From positions 434,001-498,000 of the forward strand of contig NZ_JNYV01000001.1 of assembly GCF_000717275.1 (NCBI RefSeq): a stretch of 64,000 bases of DNA. The letters run 5' to 3'. Below the pieces are notes generated by a model, which saw only the letters and a program-made list of their open reading frames with translations, searched no databases and was not told the origin of the DNA. A program made the position numbers and the translations under genes. Origin of the DNA: Kitasatospora arboriphila. GTDB lineage: Bacteria; Actinomycetota; Actinomycetes; Mycobacteriales; Mycobacteriaceae. Below, piece after piece: positions 37,120 through 47,268 of the stretch (positions within the stretch are counted from its first letter, which is position 1; each line of letters starts with the position of its first letter).

Positions 37120-38165
37120 AGCGAGTGCACCAACTCCACCACCCGGGTCAACACGGTCGGGTCGGTGGCGGGCAGAACCCCGTGACCGAGGTTGAAGATG
37201 TGGCCCAGTGCCCCCGCTGCCACCGCTCGATCAGCTTCGGCGGCGATGCGGCGGACCTCTTGTTCCACCACCGGCCACGGCGCGAACAACACCGCCGGGT
37301 CGAGGTTTCCCTGCAGAGCCCGGCCGGGCCCGATCCGCCGCGCTGCATCGTCGAGCGGGATCCGCCAGTCGACCCCGACCACGTCGGCGCCTGCGGTTCC
37401 CATGTCGTGGAGCAACTCGCCGGTGCCCACCCCGAAATGGATCCGGGGAACGCCGTACGACGCCAGTTCGGCGAAGACACGCGCAGAATGGGGCCGGGCA
37501 AAGGCGTTGTAGTCGGCCACCGAGAGCGCGCCTGCCCACGAGTCGAACAACTGGAAGGCGTCCACTCCGGCGTCGAGCTGGACCTTCAGGAAGGCGATCG
37601 TGATGTCGGCGAGCTTGGCGACCAGTTCGTGCCAGATGGCCGGCTGCCCGTACATCAGGGCCTTGGTGTTCTCGTAGTTGCGGCTGGGGCCGCCTTCGAT
37701 CAGGTACGACGCCAGTGTGAACGGGGCGCCCGCAAAACCGATCAATGCGGTCTCGCCGAGCTCGGCCTTCAACAGCTTCACCGCAGCCGAGACCGCACCG
37801 ACCGCGTCGGGTGTCAGCAAGGGAAGGGCGCGGACATCGGCGTGCGTGCGGATGGGGTGCGCGATCACCGGACCCACCCCGGAGACGATGTCGAGGTCGA
37901 CCCCGGCCGCCTTGAGCGGAACCACGATGTCGGAGAACAGGATTGCCGCGTCGACCCCGTGCCTGCGGACAGGCTGCATGGTGATCTCACAGACCAGTTC
38001 GGGGTCGAAGCAGGATTCGAGCATCCCGCGCCCGACCCGGATCTCCCGGTACTCGGGCAGTGAGCGGCCGGCCTGCCGCATGAACCACACCGGTCGGCGG
38101 CCGGGCTGTTGCCCACGAGCGGCCGCGACCAGCGGCGAAAGGGCGCGGGCATGTTGTTGAGTCAT
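37116..38165 (-). CDS. hemE: Uroporphyrinogen decarboxylase
   Basis: Decarboxylates uroporphyrinogen III to coproporphyrinogen III. The 349 residues contain the signature [16 protein letters not shown] near the start, the catalytic Asp region [35 protein letters not shown], and [10 protein letters not shown] later. The ATG at 38165 has AGGTG before it; a longer open frame would add 13 residues and is less likely. It heads the heme set and is divergent from the DUF3000 gene. Confidence 0.96.
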   Translation of the reverse strand: MTQQHARALSPLVAAARGQQPGRRPVWFMRQAGRSLPEYREIRVGRGMLESCFDPELVCEITMQPVRRHGVDAAILFSDIVVPLKAAGVDLDIVSGVGPVIAHPIRTHADVRALPLLTPDAVGAVSAAVKLLKAELGETALIGFAGAPFTLASYLIEGGPSRNYENTKALMYGQPAIWHELVAKLADITIAFLKVQLDAGVDAFQLFDSWAGALSVADYNAFARPHSARVFAELASYGVPRIHFGVGTGELLHDMGTAGADVVGVDWRIPLDDAARRIGPGRALQGNLDPAVLFAPWPVVEQEVRRIAAEADRAVAAGALGHIFNLGHGVLPATDPTVLTRVVELVHSL

Positions 38166-38269
38166 CACCTGACATGCTGCCATGCACTGCGCCCAGGACT
38201 CCAAGGACTACCGAATAGGGCCCGATCAAGCCATCGGCGCGCCTACCGTCGGTCCGCCCGGCTTGGACC

Positions 38270-38275
38270 TACGGT
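38270..38275 (+). promoter_or_regulatory. -10 element for leaderless DUF3000 gene
   Basis: TACGGT ends 6 nt before the GTG start at 38282. It is the same hexamer and spacing as for aftC. Confidence 0.55.
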
Positions 38276-38281
38276 CGACGG

Positions 38282-38872
38282 GTGACCACATCCGAAGCCT
38301 CGAGCGAGCCTGCAGTTTTCCGCAGCGCCATCGAATCGATGCATGCGGCCAAGGTGCGGTCGGAGATCGAGCTCGGCAGCATTCGCCCACCTCAGCGGCT
38401 GGCGCCCTTCAGCTATGCAGTGGGCGCCGAGGTGACCCAGCCCGACGACGGCGAGATCGCCACGGACTCCGACGGCAGCGCTTTCGGCCGGCTGATCCTG
38501 CTCTACGATCCCGACGGACACGAGGCCTGGAACGGCACCATGCGGTTGGTTGCTTTCATCCAGGCAGAAGTCGAAGCCGTCCTCGCCGCCGACCCGCTGC
38601 TCCCGGAGGTCGCGTGGAGCTGGCTCACCGAGGCGCTGGCGCAACCCACCATCGAGATCACGGCCCTCGGCGGCACGGTCACCTCCACCTCATCGGTTCG
38701 GTACGGCGACATCTCCGGACCACCGCGAGCTCATCAACTGGAACTCCGCGCCTCCTGGACCGCGACCAACAGTGACCTCGACGGGCACGTCGAGGCTTTC
38801 TGCGAGGTGCTGTCGCTCGCGGCCGGGCTGCCGCCGACAGGCGTCACGCAGCTCGGCTTCACCAAAGCGTGA
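38282..38872 (+). CDS. DUF3000 family protein
   Basis: A 196-residue soluble protein of unknown function found throughout actinobacteria (Rv2680 in M. tuberculosis). Recognisable parts are RPPQRLAPFSYAVGAEV, the FGRLILLYDPDGHEAWNGTM block and the C-terminal LDGHVEAFCEVLSLAAGLPP. It always lies just before the RNase D gene, 12 bp away here, which suggests a link with RNA metabolism. GTG start, leaderless. Confidence 0.9.
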   Translation: MTTSEASSEPAVFRSAIESMHAAKVRSEIELGSIRPPQRLAPFSYAVGAEVTQPDDGEIATDSDGSAFGRLILLYDPDGHEAWNGTMRLVAFIQAEVEAVLAADPLLPEVAWSWLTEALAQPTIEITALGGTVTSTSSVRYGDISGPPRAHQLELRASWTATNSDLDGHVEAFCEVLSLAAGLPPTGVTQLGFTKA

Positions 38873-38884
38873 GCCGCGACGCCG

Positions 38885-40234
38885 ATGACCGATCCCACGA
38901 GCACTGACCCGACGGCCCACACCGGCCCGGGCGATCAGTCATCCGGCGACCCGGAGGTGGCGGACGGCGGCACCACGGACGAGCCCGACCGTCCCGAACC
39001 GATCCCGCTGACAGAACCGGCGGATGGCGTTCCGCCCGTCTTGTCCACCCCAGCCGAGTTCGCCGAGGCCGGCCGACTGCTGTCCGAGGGCACGGGTCCG
39101 GTGGCTCTCGACACCGAACGCGCCTCGGGTTTCCGCTACTCGGGGCGGGCATACCTCATCCAGATCAAACGAACCGGTAGCGGATCCTTCCTCATCGATC
39201 CCATCGATCATCCTGAGGCGCTGACCCCGGTGATCGACGCACTCGACGGCCCCGAATGGATCCTCCACGCAGCCGATCAGGACCTGCCGTGCCTACGCGA
39301 GCTCGGATTCCGCTGTGCTCGGCTCTTCGACACCGAACTGGCCGGCCGGTTGCTCGGGATCGCCAGAGTCAACCTCGCGGCGATGGTCGAGCACTTCTTG
39401 GGGCTGGGCCTGGTGAAGGGACACGGAGCAGCCGACTGGTCGAGGCGTCCTCTGCCGGCCGACTGGCTCAACTATGCCGCTCTCGACGTCGAGGTCCTGA
39501 TCGAACTGCGTGAAGCGGTTGCGGCCGCTCTGGTCGATGCAGGCAAGGAGACCTGGGCCGAACAGGAATTCGCCGCCGTACTGGCCCGACCGGATCCACC
39601 GCCTCGCGCCGACAGGTGGCGACGTGTTTCACGTATCCACACCATCAAGTCGCCGCGCATCCTCGCAGCCGTCCAGCAGCTCTGGAATGCCCGCGAAGAG
39701 ATCGCCCGGCGTCGTGATGTGGCTCCCGGACGCATCCTTCCCGACTCGGCCATCATCGCCGCTGCCACCGCGGACCCGAAGTCACTCGACGAACTGTACA
39801 AAGTGCCGGTGTTCGGCGGCCCTCGCCAACGTCGCCAGGCCGCCCGGTGGCTGTCGGCGCTGGATGCCGCGCGCCGACTGACCGACAAGGAACTGCCGTC
39901 GCGTCGGCCGGCAACGGTGGGTCTACCGCCTGTCAATAGATGGGAGGGCAAGGATCCCGAGGCCGCTGCCCGGTTGGCAGGGATTCGAGCCGGCCTCACC
40001 GACCTCTCCGAACGGTTCTCGGTACCCGTCGAGAACCTGCTGCTCCCCGAGCTGGTTCGCCAGGTGTCCTGGGAGGGAATCGATCCGCCCACCGTGCAGG
40101 CAGTCGAGCAACGACTGGCCGCGGGTGGCGCACGTCCATGGCAGATCGAGCTGACGGCACCGGTGATCAGCGAAGCACTGGGTCGGCCACTCGAGGACGA
40201 GGATGCCGACGGGCCGTCAACCGACAACGATTGA
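38885..40234 (+). CDS. rnd: Ribonuclease D-family exonuclease with HRDC domain
   Basis: A 449-residue 3'-5' exonuclease for tRNA or other RNA processing. After an acidic, disordered 50-residue N-terminus the DEDD residues appear: Asp76 and Glu78 in VALDTERASG, Asp in HAADQDLPCLRE (about 131-133), and Tyr and Asp in NYAALDVEVL. An HRDC domain follows (about 250-320) plus a further helical region. It lies just after the DUF3000 gene and converges on dxs with an 11-bp gap. Confidence 0.93.
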   Translation: MTDPTSTDPTAHTGPGDQSSGDPEVADGGTTDEPDRPEPIPLTEPADGVPPVLSTPAEFAEAGRLLSEGTGPVALDTERASGFRYSGRAYLIQIKRTGSGSFLIDPIDHPEALTPVIDALDGPEWILHAADQDLPCLRELGFRCARLFDTELAGRLLGIARVNLAAMVEHFLGLGLVKGHGAADWSRRPLPADWLNYAALDVEVLIELREAVAAALVDAGKETWAEQEFAAVLARPDPPPRADRWRRVSRIHTIKSPRILAAVQQLWNAREEIARRRDVAPGRILPDSAIIAAATADPKSLDELYKVPVFGGPRQRRQAARWLSALDAARRLTDKELPSRRPATVGLPPVNRWEGKDPEAAARLAGIRAGLTDLSERFSVPVENLLLPELVRQVSWEGIDPPTVQAVEQRLAAGGARPWQIELTAPVISEALGRPLEDEDADGPSTDND

Positions 40235-40245
40235 CGGCGTGCCCG

Positions 40246-42228
40246 TCACCGGCCGGATTCGCGTGTGCCTGAACTGTTCTCGGGACGTACATCGTCAGAA
40301 CCCGCAAAGCCGGAGTCCAGATCGTTCTCGTCCGACGACGACAGCTGTGGTTGCATCCGGGAGACCATGGCGGTGATCGCCCGGGCAACGTCCTGAGCCG
40401 TGAGTCCGAGCTCATCGAGCAGCTGCCCACGCGAGGCAGGCGTCAGAAACTCCTGAGCGATACCGACATCGCGGACCGGCGTCGAGATCCCCTTGGCCCG
40501 AAGGCTTTCCGAGACCGATGACCCGACGCCACCATGCACTCCACCGTCTTCCACGGTGATCACCAGACGGTGCTCGATGGCAAGCTCGGAGATGGACTCG
40601 GGCACCGGCAGCACCCAGCGAGGGTCGACCACCGTGGTACCGATCCCCTGCTGCGCCAGCCTGGCGGCAGTGTCCATGGCCAACGAGGCGAACGGACCCA
40701 CCGCGACGATCAGGACGTCTTCGGACTCACCGCGACCCGGCCGGTGCAGCACATCGGTGCCGTCGGCGAGTCGATCGATAGCCCGGATGTCCTCGGGCAC
40801 GGCACCTTTCGGAAAACGCAGCGCCGTGGGGCCGTCGTTGATGTCGAGCGCCTCGGCGAGCTCCTCACGCAGCCGCACCGAATCGCGGGGCGCGGCGACC
40901 CTCATGCCCGGCACGATGGACATCAGGGACAGGTCCCACATTCCGTTGTGGCTGGGGCCATCCGGGCCGGTGACGCCGGCGCGGTCGAGCACAAGTGTCA
41001 CCGGCTGGCCGAGCAGGGCAACGTCCATCAGCAACTGGTCGAACGCGCGGTTGAGAAACGTGGAGTAGATGGCGACAACCGGGTGCATCCCACCGAGCGC
41101 AAGTCCCGCCGCCGAGGTGAGGGCATGCTGTTCGGCGATGCCCACGTCGAACATCCGGTCCGGGAAACGCTCACCGAAAGCGGCCAGCCCGGTGGGCCCG
41201 GCCATCGCCGCGGTGATGGCGACGATGTCACGTCGCTGACCCCCGGCCTCGACCAGGGCAGCCGAGAAGACCGAAGTCCAGTCCGGGGCCGACACCGAGG
41301 TCGCCTTGCCGGTGGCCGGATCGATGATCCCGGTGGAGTGCATCTGGTCCGCGATGTCGTTCTCGGCGTGGTGATAACCCATGCCTTTGCGGGTCACGGT
41401 GTGGACGATGACCGGTCCGCCGAATGCCTTCGCCTGGCGCAGAGCGTTTTCGAGCGCGTCCTGGTCATGGCCGTCGACCGGCCCGACGTACTTGAGGCCG
41501 AGATCGGTGAACATGGCCTGGGGTGTGAGCGCATCTTTGATACCGGTCTTGAGACCGTGCAGAGCGGAGTACGCGAGTTGCCCGAAAAGCGGCAGACGCA
41601 ACACCGCGCGCCGGCCTTCGTCGAGCACTCGCTCGTATGCGGGCTGTAGCCGCAGCCCGGACAGATGTTGGGCGAATCCGCCGATGGTCGGCGCGTACGA
41701 ACGACCGTTGTCGTTGACGATGATCACCATCTTGCGATCGCCGGCGGCGATGTTGTTGAGTGCCTCCCAGCACATCCCCCCGGTGAGCGCACCATCTCCG
41801 ACGATCGGCACGACGTGCCGGTCCTGACCGGTCAGTGCAAACGCCTTGGACAGCCCATCTGCGTACGACAACGCCGCGGACGCGTGCGATGACTCGATCC
41901 AGTCGTGCTCGCTCTCGGCTCGCTCCTGGTAACCGGTCAGCCCGCCACGCTGACGCAGGGTGTCGAAGGCACCTTTGCGTCCGGTGACGATCTTGTGCAC
42001 ATAACACTGATGACCGGTGTCGAAGAGCAGCGCGTCCTGGGGCGAGTCGAACACCCGGTGCAGCGCCAAGGTCAGCTCTACGACTCCGAGATTCGGTCCT
42101 AGGTGGCCGCCGGTCGCCGACACCTTCGCGATGAGGAACTGCCGGATGTCCTGAGCCAGTTCCTGGGTCTGCTCCAGGGAGAGCTCGCGCAGGTCGGCGG
42201 GTGAATTGACCGAATCCAGCACGCTCAT
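40246..42228 (-). CDS. dxs: 1-deoxy-D-xylulose-5-phosphate synthase
   Basis: First step of the MEP isoprenoid pathway: pyruvate and glyceraldehyde 3-phosphate give DXP, with thiamine diphosphate. The 660 residues include GGHLGPNLG with His42, the ThDP motif GDGALTGG from 144 to NDN at 172-174, and [13 protein letters not shown] in the transketolase half. The last 30 residues are a polar tail. ATG at 42228 is preceded by AAGGA at 7 nt; the open frame upstream adds 35 unlikely residues. DXP feeds isoprenoids and thiamine here, since B6 uses PdxST. Confidence 0.95.
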   Translation of the reverse strand: MSVLDSVNSPADLRELSLEQTQELAQDIRQFLIAKVSATGGHLGPNLGVVELTLALHRVFDSPQDALLFDTGHQCYVHKIVTGRKGAFDTLRQRGGLTGYQERAESEHDWIESSHASAALSYADGLSKAFALTGQDRHVVPIVGDGALTGGMCWEALNNIAAGDRKMVIIVNDNGRSYAPTIGGFAQHLSGLRLQPAYERVLDEGRRAVLRLPLFGQLAYSALHGLKTGIKDALTPQAMFTDLGLKYVGPVDGHDQDALENALRQAKAFGGPVIVHTVTRKGMGYHHAENDIADQMHSTGIIDPATGKATSVSAPDWTSVFSAALVEAGGQRRDIVAITAAMAGPTGLAAFGERFPDRMFDVGIAEQHALTSAAGLALGGMHPVVAIYSTFLNRAFDQLLMDVALLGQPVTLVLDRAGVTGPDGPSHNGMWDLSLMSIVPGMRVAAPRDSVRLREELAEALDINDGPTALRFPKGAVPEDIRAIDRLADGTDVLHRPGRGESEDVLIVAVGPFASLAMDTAARLAQQGIGTTVVDPRWVLPVPESISELAIEHRLVITVEDGGVHGGVGSSVSESLRAKGISTPVRDVGIAQEFLTPASRGQLLDELGLTAQDVARAITAMVSRMQPQLSSSDENDLDSGFAGSDDVRPENSSGTRESGR

Positions 42229-42316
42229 CCCAGGTCCTTTCATGGCAATGGGCAACGGCGAGATGTTCGAGACCGTCGCTGCGCCGCCGGGCTGTGGCGG
42301 CGCGTGGTCACCCAGT

Positions 42317-43705
42317 CTACGGACGTATGCCACTGCGGGCTCGTACCGCAGCCGACTGTGGCGAGGACCGCAGTAGCGCGATCGCTTCGATGTGGTGGGT
42401 CAGCGGGAACGCGTCGAAACCGCGCAGCCAGTGCACCTCGTAGCCGCCGCGTCGATAGTCCGCCAGGTCACGGGCGAAGCTGGCCGGGTCGCAGCCGACA
42501 GCGATGATCGCCGAGGGCGCTGCGGCGACGATCTTGTCGACCACTTCCCTGCCCGCGCCCGCGCGTGGCGGGTCGGCGACAACAACGGTCGGGGCGGGCA
42601 GATCCGCCACAGTCCTGGTCACGCTGGAGTGGTGGAAGTGCACACGCGGGTCGTCGGCGAATGTCTCGGATCCCGCAGCGACCGCCTGTGGGTCCGTCTC
42701 CACGACATGGACGGTCACCACCGCGCGGGTGCTGTCGCACTCGTCGAGGATCGCGCCGGCCAGTGTTCCGGCTCCCCCGTACAGATCCCAGGCGACCACG
42801 GACGGACCCAGGTCGGCCTGCCGGAGCAGTTCTCGAACCGTGTTCGCGTACCCGGCTGCCGCCAGCCGGTGGGCCTGCCAGAAGCCCGACACCGGCAAGA
42901 GCCACGTCCGATTCCCGACCGTGCGCTGAACCGATTCGGTGCCCGAGACGATCTCCTCGATCCGCGGCGCTGCGCGTTTCGAGCGTGACCGTTGCGCCTG
43001 ACCACGTCGATCGTTTGCCCGGGTCCGCCGCTTCGCCGGTCGACCGCGTTCTGCCTCCGGTGGCGCGATCTGCGAGATGTGCCGCTGTTCGTCGTCACCG
43101 ATCGTGATGACCAGCTCGCCCCCGGGTGTCAGGCCGGTGTACTCGTCGAGCCCACCGAGCATGCCGGTGACCGGCTGCGCACAGTCCAGTCGTGGGATCA
43201 CCGCATGCGATCCGAAGGCCGCCAGGCCGGGCCTGCCGTCGTCGTCGACGAACAGCCGTTGCCTGATCCGCCATCCTGTCTCCGGTTCGGATCCGGCATG
43301 CGGGTCGAGCGAGGTGACCTCGCCTTCCCAGGTGATCCCGCCCATCCTGGACAGCAATTCGGTGAGCACAGATGACTTCAGCTCGCGCGCATGGCTTCCG
43401 GTGGTATGGGACAGATCACAGCAGCCGGCGCCGCCACCGGGGGCTCCCGCCGGGCAGGCCGGGTCGATGCGGTGATCGGACGGGGTGAGGATGTCCACCA
43501 CCTCGGCGCGGCAGAACCCTTTGCCACGATCCTCGGTGACCTGGACCCGCAACCGTTCTCCCGGCAGCGCGTGCCGGACGAAGACAACCCTGCCTTCATG
43601 GCGGCCGACACAGACGCCGCCGTGACCCAGCCGGTCAACGGTGATGTCGAATTCTCTTCCCAGCCAACCGGTGTCGTGGCCTTCTCTGCTCTCGGGGCCG
43701 CTCAC
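42317..43705 (-). CDS. TrmA/RlmD-type 5-methyluridine RNA methyltransferase
   Basis: A 462-residue SAM-dependent RNA methyltransferase. The N-terminus is a TRAM domain ([20 protein letters not shown]). A cysteine cluster [18 protein letters not shown] occupies the place of the iron-sulfur motif, in altered form. The catalytic domain has [14 protein letters not shown] (SAM), VVADPPRAG and [12 protein letters not shown] with the nucleophile Cys. A very basic insert of about 35 residues ([19 protein letters not shown], then SRSKRAAPR) lies in the middle. It may methylate tRNA or 23S rRNA. Its start overlaps the transporter stop by 4 nt. Confidence 0.88.
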   Translation of the reverse strand: MSGPESREGHDTGWLGREFDITVDRLGHGGVCVGRHEGRVVFVRHALPGERLRVQVTEDRGKGFCRAEVVDILTPSDHRIDPACPAGAPGGGAGCCDLSHTTGSHARELKSSVLTELLSRMGGITWEGEVTSLDPHAGSEPETGWRIRQRLFVDDDGRPGLAAFGSHAVIPRLDCAQPVTGMLGGLDEYTGLTPGGELVITIGDDEQRHISQIAPPEAERGRPAKRRTRANDRRGQAQRSRSKRAAPRIEEIVSGTESVQRTVGNRTWLLPVSGFWQAHRLAAAGYANTVRELLRQADLGPSVVAWDLYGGAGTLAGAILDECDSTRAVVTVHVVETDPQAVAAGSETFADDPRVHFHHSSVTRTVADLPAPTVVVADPPRAGAGREVVDKIVAAAPSAIIAVGCDPASFARDLADYRRGGYEVHWLRGFDAFPLTHHIEAIALLRSSPQSAAVRARSGIRP

Positions 43706-45729
43706 TCGGGCCCCCGTCCGGTGCGTTCTCCGGGTGTGGAGCCGACGCCGCGCCGGGTGTCGCCCGGGGCAATGTAGACCCGGTCGCGTTTACGGCGGTC
43801 GGACGAGCTCAGCTGCCACGGAACCGATGTCACCATCACACCTGGTTCGAACAGCAGACGACCCTTGAGGCGCAGAGCCGACTGGTTGTGCAAGATCTGC
43901 TCCCACCAATGTCCCACCACGTATTCCGGGATGAACACCGTCACCACATCGCGCGGTGACTCACGCCGCAGTCGGCGCACGTACTCGATGACCGGCCGGG
44001 TGACCTCTCGATACGGCGAGGCGATCACCTTGAGCGGCACGGTGATGTCGCTGTCTTCCCACTGCGCCACCAGTTTCCGGGTGTCGCGGTCGTCGACGTT
44101 CACGGTGACGGCTTCGAGGGTGTCCGGACGGGTGGCCCTGGCGAACGCTATCGCCCGGCGGGTCGGCAGGTGCAGCGTGGACACGAGCACGATCGAGTGG
44201 GTGCGGCTCGGCAACACCGCCTCGTAGTCGGAATTGTCCAGTTCGGCCTGCACCGAGGCGTAGTGCCGGTGGATCAGCTTCATCAGGCCGAAGATCGCGA
44301 CCATCGCCACGATGGCGATCCACGCTCCGGCAAGGAATTTCGTCACCAGCACGATCATCAGGACCGAGCCGGTCATCACCAGACCGATGCTGTTGATCAC
44401 CCGCGAGCGCAGCATCCGCGACCTTGCGCTGGGATCCTTCTCTGTCTTGAGGTGCCGCGTCCAGTGCCGGACCATGCCGATCTGGCTGAGGGTGAACGAC
44501 ACGAACACCCCGACGATGTAGAGCTGGATCAACGCGGTCACCTCAGCGCCGAAGGCCACGACAAACGCGATCGCCGCCGCTGCGAGAAAGAGGATTCCGT
44601 TCGAGAAGGCAAGCCGGTCACCACGGGTGTGGAGCTGCCGCGGGAGGTAGCGATCCTGTGCCAGAACCGAACCGAGGACGGGGAAACCGTTGAACGCCGT
44701 GTTCGCTGCGAGTACCAGGATCAGCGCGGTGACGATGGTCACGAAGTAGAAGCCGGGCGTGAACCCGCCGAACACGGCGTGTCCGATCTGCGCGATCAGA
44801 GACTTCTGTTCGTATCCGTCGGGGGCGCCGATGAGGTCCTTCGCCGGATCCGATACGTACTTCACACCGATCTGTTTGGCCAGCAGGATCATGCCCATCA
44901 ACAGGACGATGCAGATGCCGCCGAGCAGCAGCAGGGTGGTGGCCGCATTGCGGGACTTGGGCTTCTTGAACGCGGGTACCCCGTTGCTGATCGCCTCCAC
45001 CCCGGTCAGTGCCGCGCAGCCGGACGAGAACGCCCTGGCGATGAGGAACACGAACGCGATACCGACGAGGTGACTCTGCTCGGCCTTGATCTCGTAGCCT
45101 GCGGTCTCGGCGGTGAGGTCATCACCGAACACGAGGACCCGCAGGAAACCCCAGCCGAGCATCGCGACCATCCCGAAGATGAAGGCGTAGGTGGGAATTG
45201 CGAACGCAGTGCCCGATTCTCGGAGTCCGCGCAGGTTGATCGACGTCAGCAGAACGATCGCCACCACGCAGAACCACACCTTGTGGTCCTGGACCAGTGG
45301 GATGGCGGAGCCGATGTTCTCGGCCGCCGATGCGATGGACACGGCCACCGTCAAGACATAGTCGACCAGCAGTGCGCTACCGACCGTCAGGCCGGCAGTG
45401 GGGCCGAGGTTGGTCGTCGCCACCTCGTAGTCTCCGCCCCCGGAGGGATAGGCGTGGACGTTCTGCCGGTAGCTGGCGACCACAACGACCATCACCAAGG
45501 CGACTGCAAGACCGATCCAGGGTGTGTACGTATACGCGGACAAGCCGGCGACCGAGAGGACGAGGAAGATCTCCTGCGGGGCGTAGGCCACCGATGACAT
45601 GGCATCGGAGGCGAAGACCGGGAGGGCGATCCGCTTGGGCAGCAAGGTGTGCCCGAGTTTGTCGCTCCTGAAAGGACGTCCCAGCAGCAGCCGTTTGGCT
45701 GCGGTGGAGGTCTTCGACACCGTGGACAC
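43702..45729 (-). CDS. APC-superfamily membrane transporter
   Basis: A 675-residue transporter with twelve membrane helices (about 35-490) and a cytoplasmic C-terminal domain of about 170 residues with RTHSIVLVSTLHLPTRRAIA. The first helices hold LPVFASDAMSSVAYAPQEI, typical of a branch linked with amino-acid or potassium uptake (Rv2690c type). The start is GTG at 45729, with TATTGT ending 7 nt earlier. Divergent from the TrkA genes, which suggests that it may be the channel partner of the TrkA proteins; this is inference. Confidence 0.85.
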   Translation of the reverse strand: MSTVSKTSTAAKRLLLGRPFRSDKLGHTLLPKRIALPVFASDAMSSVAYAPQEIFLVLSVAGLSAYTYTPWIGLAVALVMVVVVASYRQNVHAYPSGGGDYEVATTNLGPTAGLTVGSALLVDYVLTVAVSIASAAENIGSAIPLVQDHKVWFCVVAIVLLTSINLRGLRESGTAFAIPTYAFIFGMVAMLGWGFLRVLVFGDDLTAETAGYEIKAEQSHLVGIAFVFLIARAFSSGCAALTGVEAISNGVPAFKKPKSRNAATTLLLLGGICIVLLMGMILLAKQIGVKYVSDPAKDLIGAPDGYEQKSLIAQIGHAVFGGFTPGFYFVTIVTALILVLAANTAFNGFPVLGSVLAQDRYLPRQLHTRGDRLAFSNGILFLAAAAIAFVVAFGAEVTALIQLYIVGVFVSFTLSQIGMVRHWTRHLKTEKDPSARSRMLRSRVINSIGLVMTGSVLMIVLVTKFLAGAWIAIVAMVAIFGLMKLIHRHYASVQAELDNSDYEAVLPSRTHSIVLVSTLHLPTRRAIAFARATRPDTLEAVTVNVDDRDTRKLVAQWEDSDITVPLKVIASPYREVTRPVIEYVRRLRRESPRDVVTVFIPEYVVGHWWEQILHNQSALRLKGRLLFEPGVMVTSVPWQLSSSDRRKRDRVYIAPGDTRRGVGSTPGERTGRGPE

Positions 45730-45736
45730 CAAGCAA

Positions 45737-45742
45737 ACAATA
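45737..45742 (-). promoter_or_regulatory. -10 element for the APC transporter gene
   Basis: TATTGT on the - strand lies 7 nt before the chosen GTG start (45729). It also decides the start, since a TTG one codon earlier would leave only 4 nt. Confidence 0.45.
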
Positions 45743-45859
45743 GGGCCTGTGCTGCCGTATAGCTACGTCGGTCACGGTAGCGTTCGGGAGAGTGAGTGGA
45801 CGCGGCCGAGCCGAGCTCGGAGCAACAGTTCACCCAGGTGATTTGAGCGAGGAGTTCTC

Positions 45860-46528
45860 ATGCATGTTGTGGTGATGGGATGCGGTCGCGTGGGCGCGTC
45901 CATTGCCCAGGAACTGCAAGGTTCCGGGCACGATGTGTCGATCATCGACCGCGACGCCACAGCGTTCCGGCGACTCCCCGAGGATTTTGGCGGAACCAAG
46001 GTCAAGGGCGTCGGATTCGATCAGGAAGTGTTGCGCCGCGCAGGAATCGCCGAAGCCGACGCCTTCGCGGCGGTCTCCTCCGGTGACAACTCCAACATCA
46101 TCGCCGCACGGGTCGCCCGCGAGACCTTCAATGTGCCCAAGGTCGTCGCCCGGATCTACGACGCCAAGCGCGCCGCGGTCTACGAACGGCTGGGCATTCC
46201 CACCGTGGCGACGGTGCCGTGGACCACCGACCGGTTCATCTCCGCGCTGGGCAGTGGCAGTGCTGACGATGTCGCCTGGACCGAACCGTCGGGCGAGGTC
46301 GCGATCGTCCAGCTCACCGTGCACGAATCGTGGGTGGGAACCTCGGTGACCCTGTTCCAGGAGAACACCGGGTCCCGGGTCAGTTTCATCAATCGGCTGG
46401 GCAGGCCCGTGTTACCCAGCCCGAAATCAGTTCTCCAGCAGGATGATCAGGTCTTCGTCGCGGCCCTCACCGACAACCTCGAGGCAGTGCGCACAGTTGC
46501 CGCCGGCGTGGCCCCGGAGTTCGACTGA
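45860..46528 (+). CDS. ceoB: TrkA-family potassium uptake regulatory protein (CeoB)
   Basis: A 222-residue cytoplasmic protein with an RCK_N Rossmann domain (MHVVVMGCGRVGASIAQEL, GxGxxG at 7-12) and a C-terminal TrkA_C domain. Such proteins gate potassium channels or transporters in response to NAD(H), ATP or c-di-AMP. AGGAG stands before the ATG. The gene is followed by a second TrkA gene. No Trk membrane subunit is nearby; the divergent APC transporter is a candidate partner. Confidence 0.93.
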   Translation: MHVVVMGCGRVGASIAQELQGSGHDVSIIDRDATAFRRLPEDFGGTKVKGVGFDQEVLRRAGIAEADAFAAVSSGDNSNIIAARVARETFNVPKVVARIYDAKRAAVYERLGIPTVATVPWTTDRFISALGSGSADDVAWTEPSGEVAIVQLTVHESWVGTSVTLFQENTGSRVSFINRLGRPVLPSPKSVLQQDDQVFVAALTDNLEAVRTVAAGVAPEFD

Positions 46529-46593
46529 GTTCTGCCCGCATCACCCACCCAGTCACGAACGAGGTCTTTCGACCACAGCCCGTAGGAGAAATC

Positions 46594-47268
46594 ATGAAGG
46601 TCGCGATCGCCGGAGCCGGCGCGGTAGGCCGTTCCATCGCACGGGAGCTGATCGCCAACGCCCACGACGTCACGTTGCTCGAGCGCAATCCTGAGCACAT
46701 CGACGAGGAATCGGTACCGGGGGCACAGTGGGTCGGCGGCGATGCGTGTGAGTTGGACAACCTCGAGCGGGTTCAGCTGCAGCGGTTCGACGTGGTGATC
46801 GCGGCCACCGGAGACGACAAGGCCAACCTGGTGGTCAGCCTGCTCGCGAAAACCGAGTTCGCGGTCCACCGTGTGGTTGCCCGGGTCAACGATCCCCGCA
46901 ACGAGTGGTTGTTCGACGAGGACTGGGGCGTGGATGTGGCCGTCTCCACACCGCGGATGCTCGCCTCCCTGGTCGAGGAAGCCGTGTCGGTGGGTGATCT
47001 GGTCCGACTCATGACCTTCCGGCAAGGGCAGGCCAATCTCGTCGAGATGACGCTTCCCGACAACACACCCTTGGCGGGCAAACCCGTGAAAAAGCTGCGA
47101 CTTCCCCGCGACGCCGCTCTGGTCACGATCCTGCGGGGCGGACGCGTGATCGTGCCGCTCGCCGACGACGCCGTGGAAGGCGGCGACGAGCTGATCTTCA
47201 TCGTGCCCGCCGAGGCCGAAGGTCAGTTGCGGGCAGCGATCATCGAGCCGGCGGGGCCTGCCCGCTGA
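46594..47268 (+). CDS. ceoC: TrkA-family potassium uptake regulatory protein (CeoC)
   Basis: A 224-residue paralogue of ceoB: MKVAIAGAGAVGRSIARELI with GxGxxG, VVIAATGDDKANLVVSLLAK, and a TrkA_C domain ending in a DELIFIVPAE block. AGGAG precedes the ATG. The two genes probably form a hetero-oligomer. Its last 29 bp overlap the end of the convergent DUF3159 gene. Confidence 0.93.
   Translation: MKVAIAGAGAVGRSIARELIANAHDVTLLERNPEHIDEESVPGAQWVGGDACELDNLERVQLQRFDVVIAATGDDKANLVVSLLAKTEFAVHRVVARVNDPRNEWLFDEDWGVDVAVSTPRMLASLVEEAVSVGDLVRLMTFRQGQANLVEMTLPDNTPLAGKPVKKLRLPRDAALVTILRGGRVIVPLADDAVEGGDELIFIVPAEAEGQLRAAIIEPAGPAR

Noticed and set aside
44170..45597. 475-codon open frame on the + strand
   Set aside because: Antisense to the APC transporter; His/Asp/Gln-rich composition is a typical shadow.
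45730..45859. c-di-AMP riboswitch before the TrkA genes
   Set aside because: The 127-bp gap shows no ydaO-type conserved blocks; plain ribosome binding site only.
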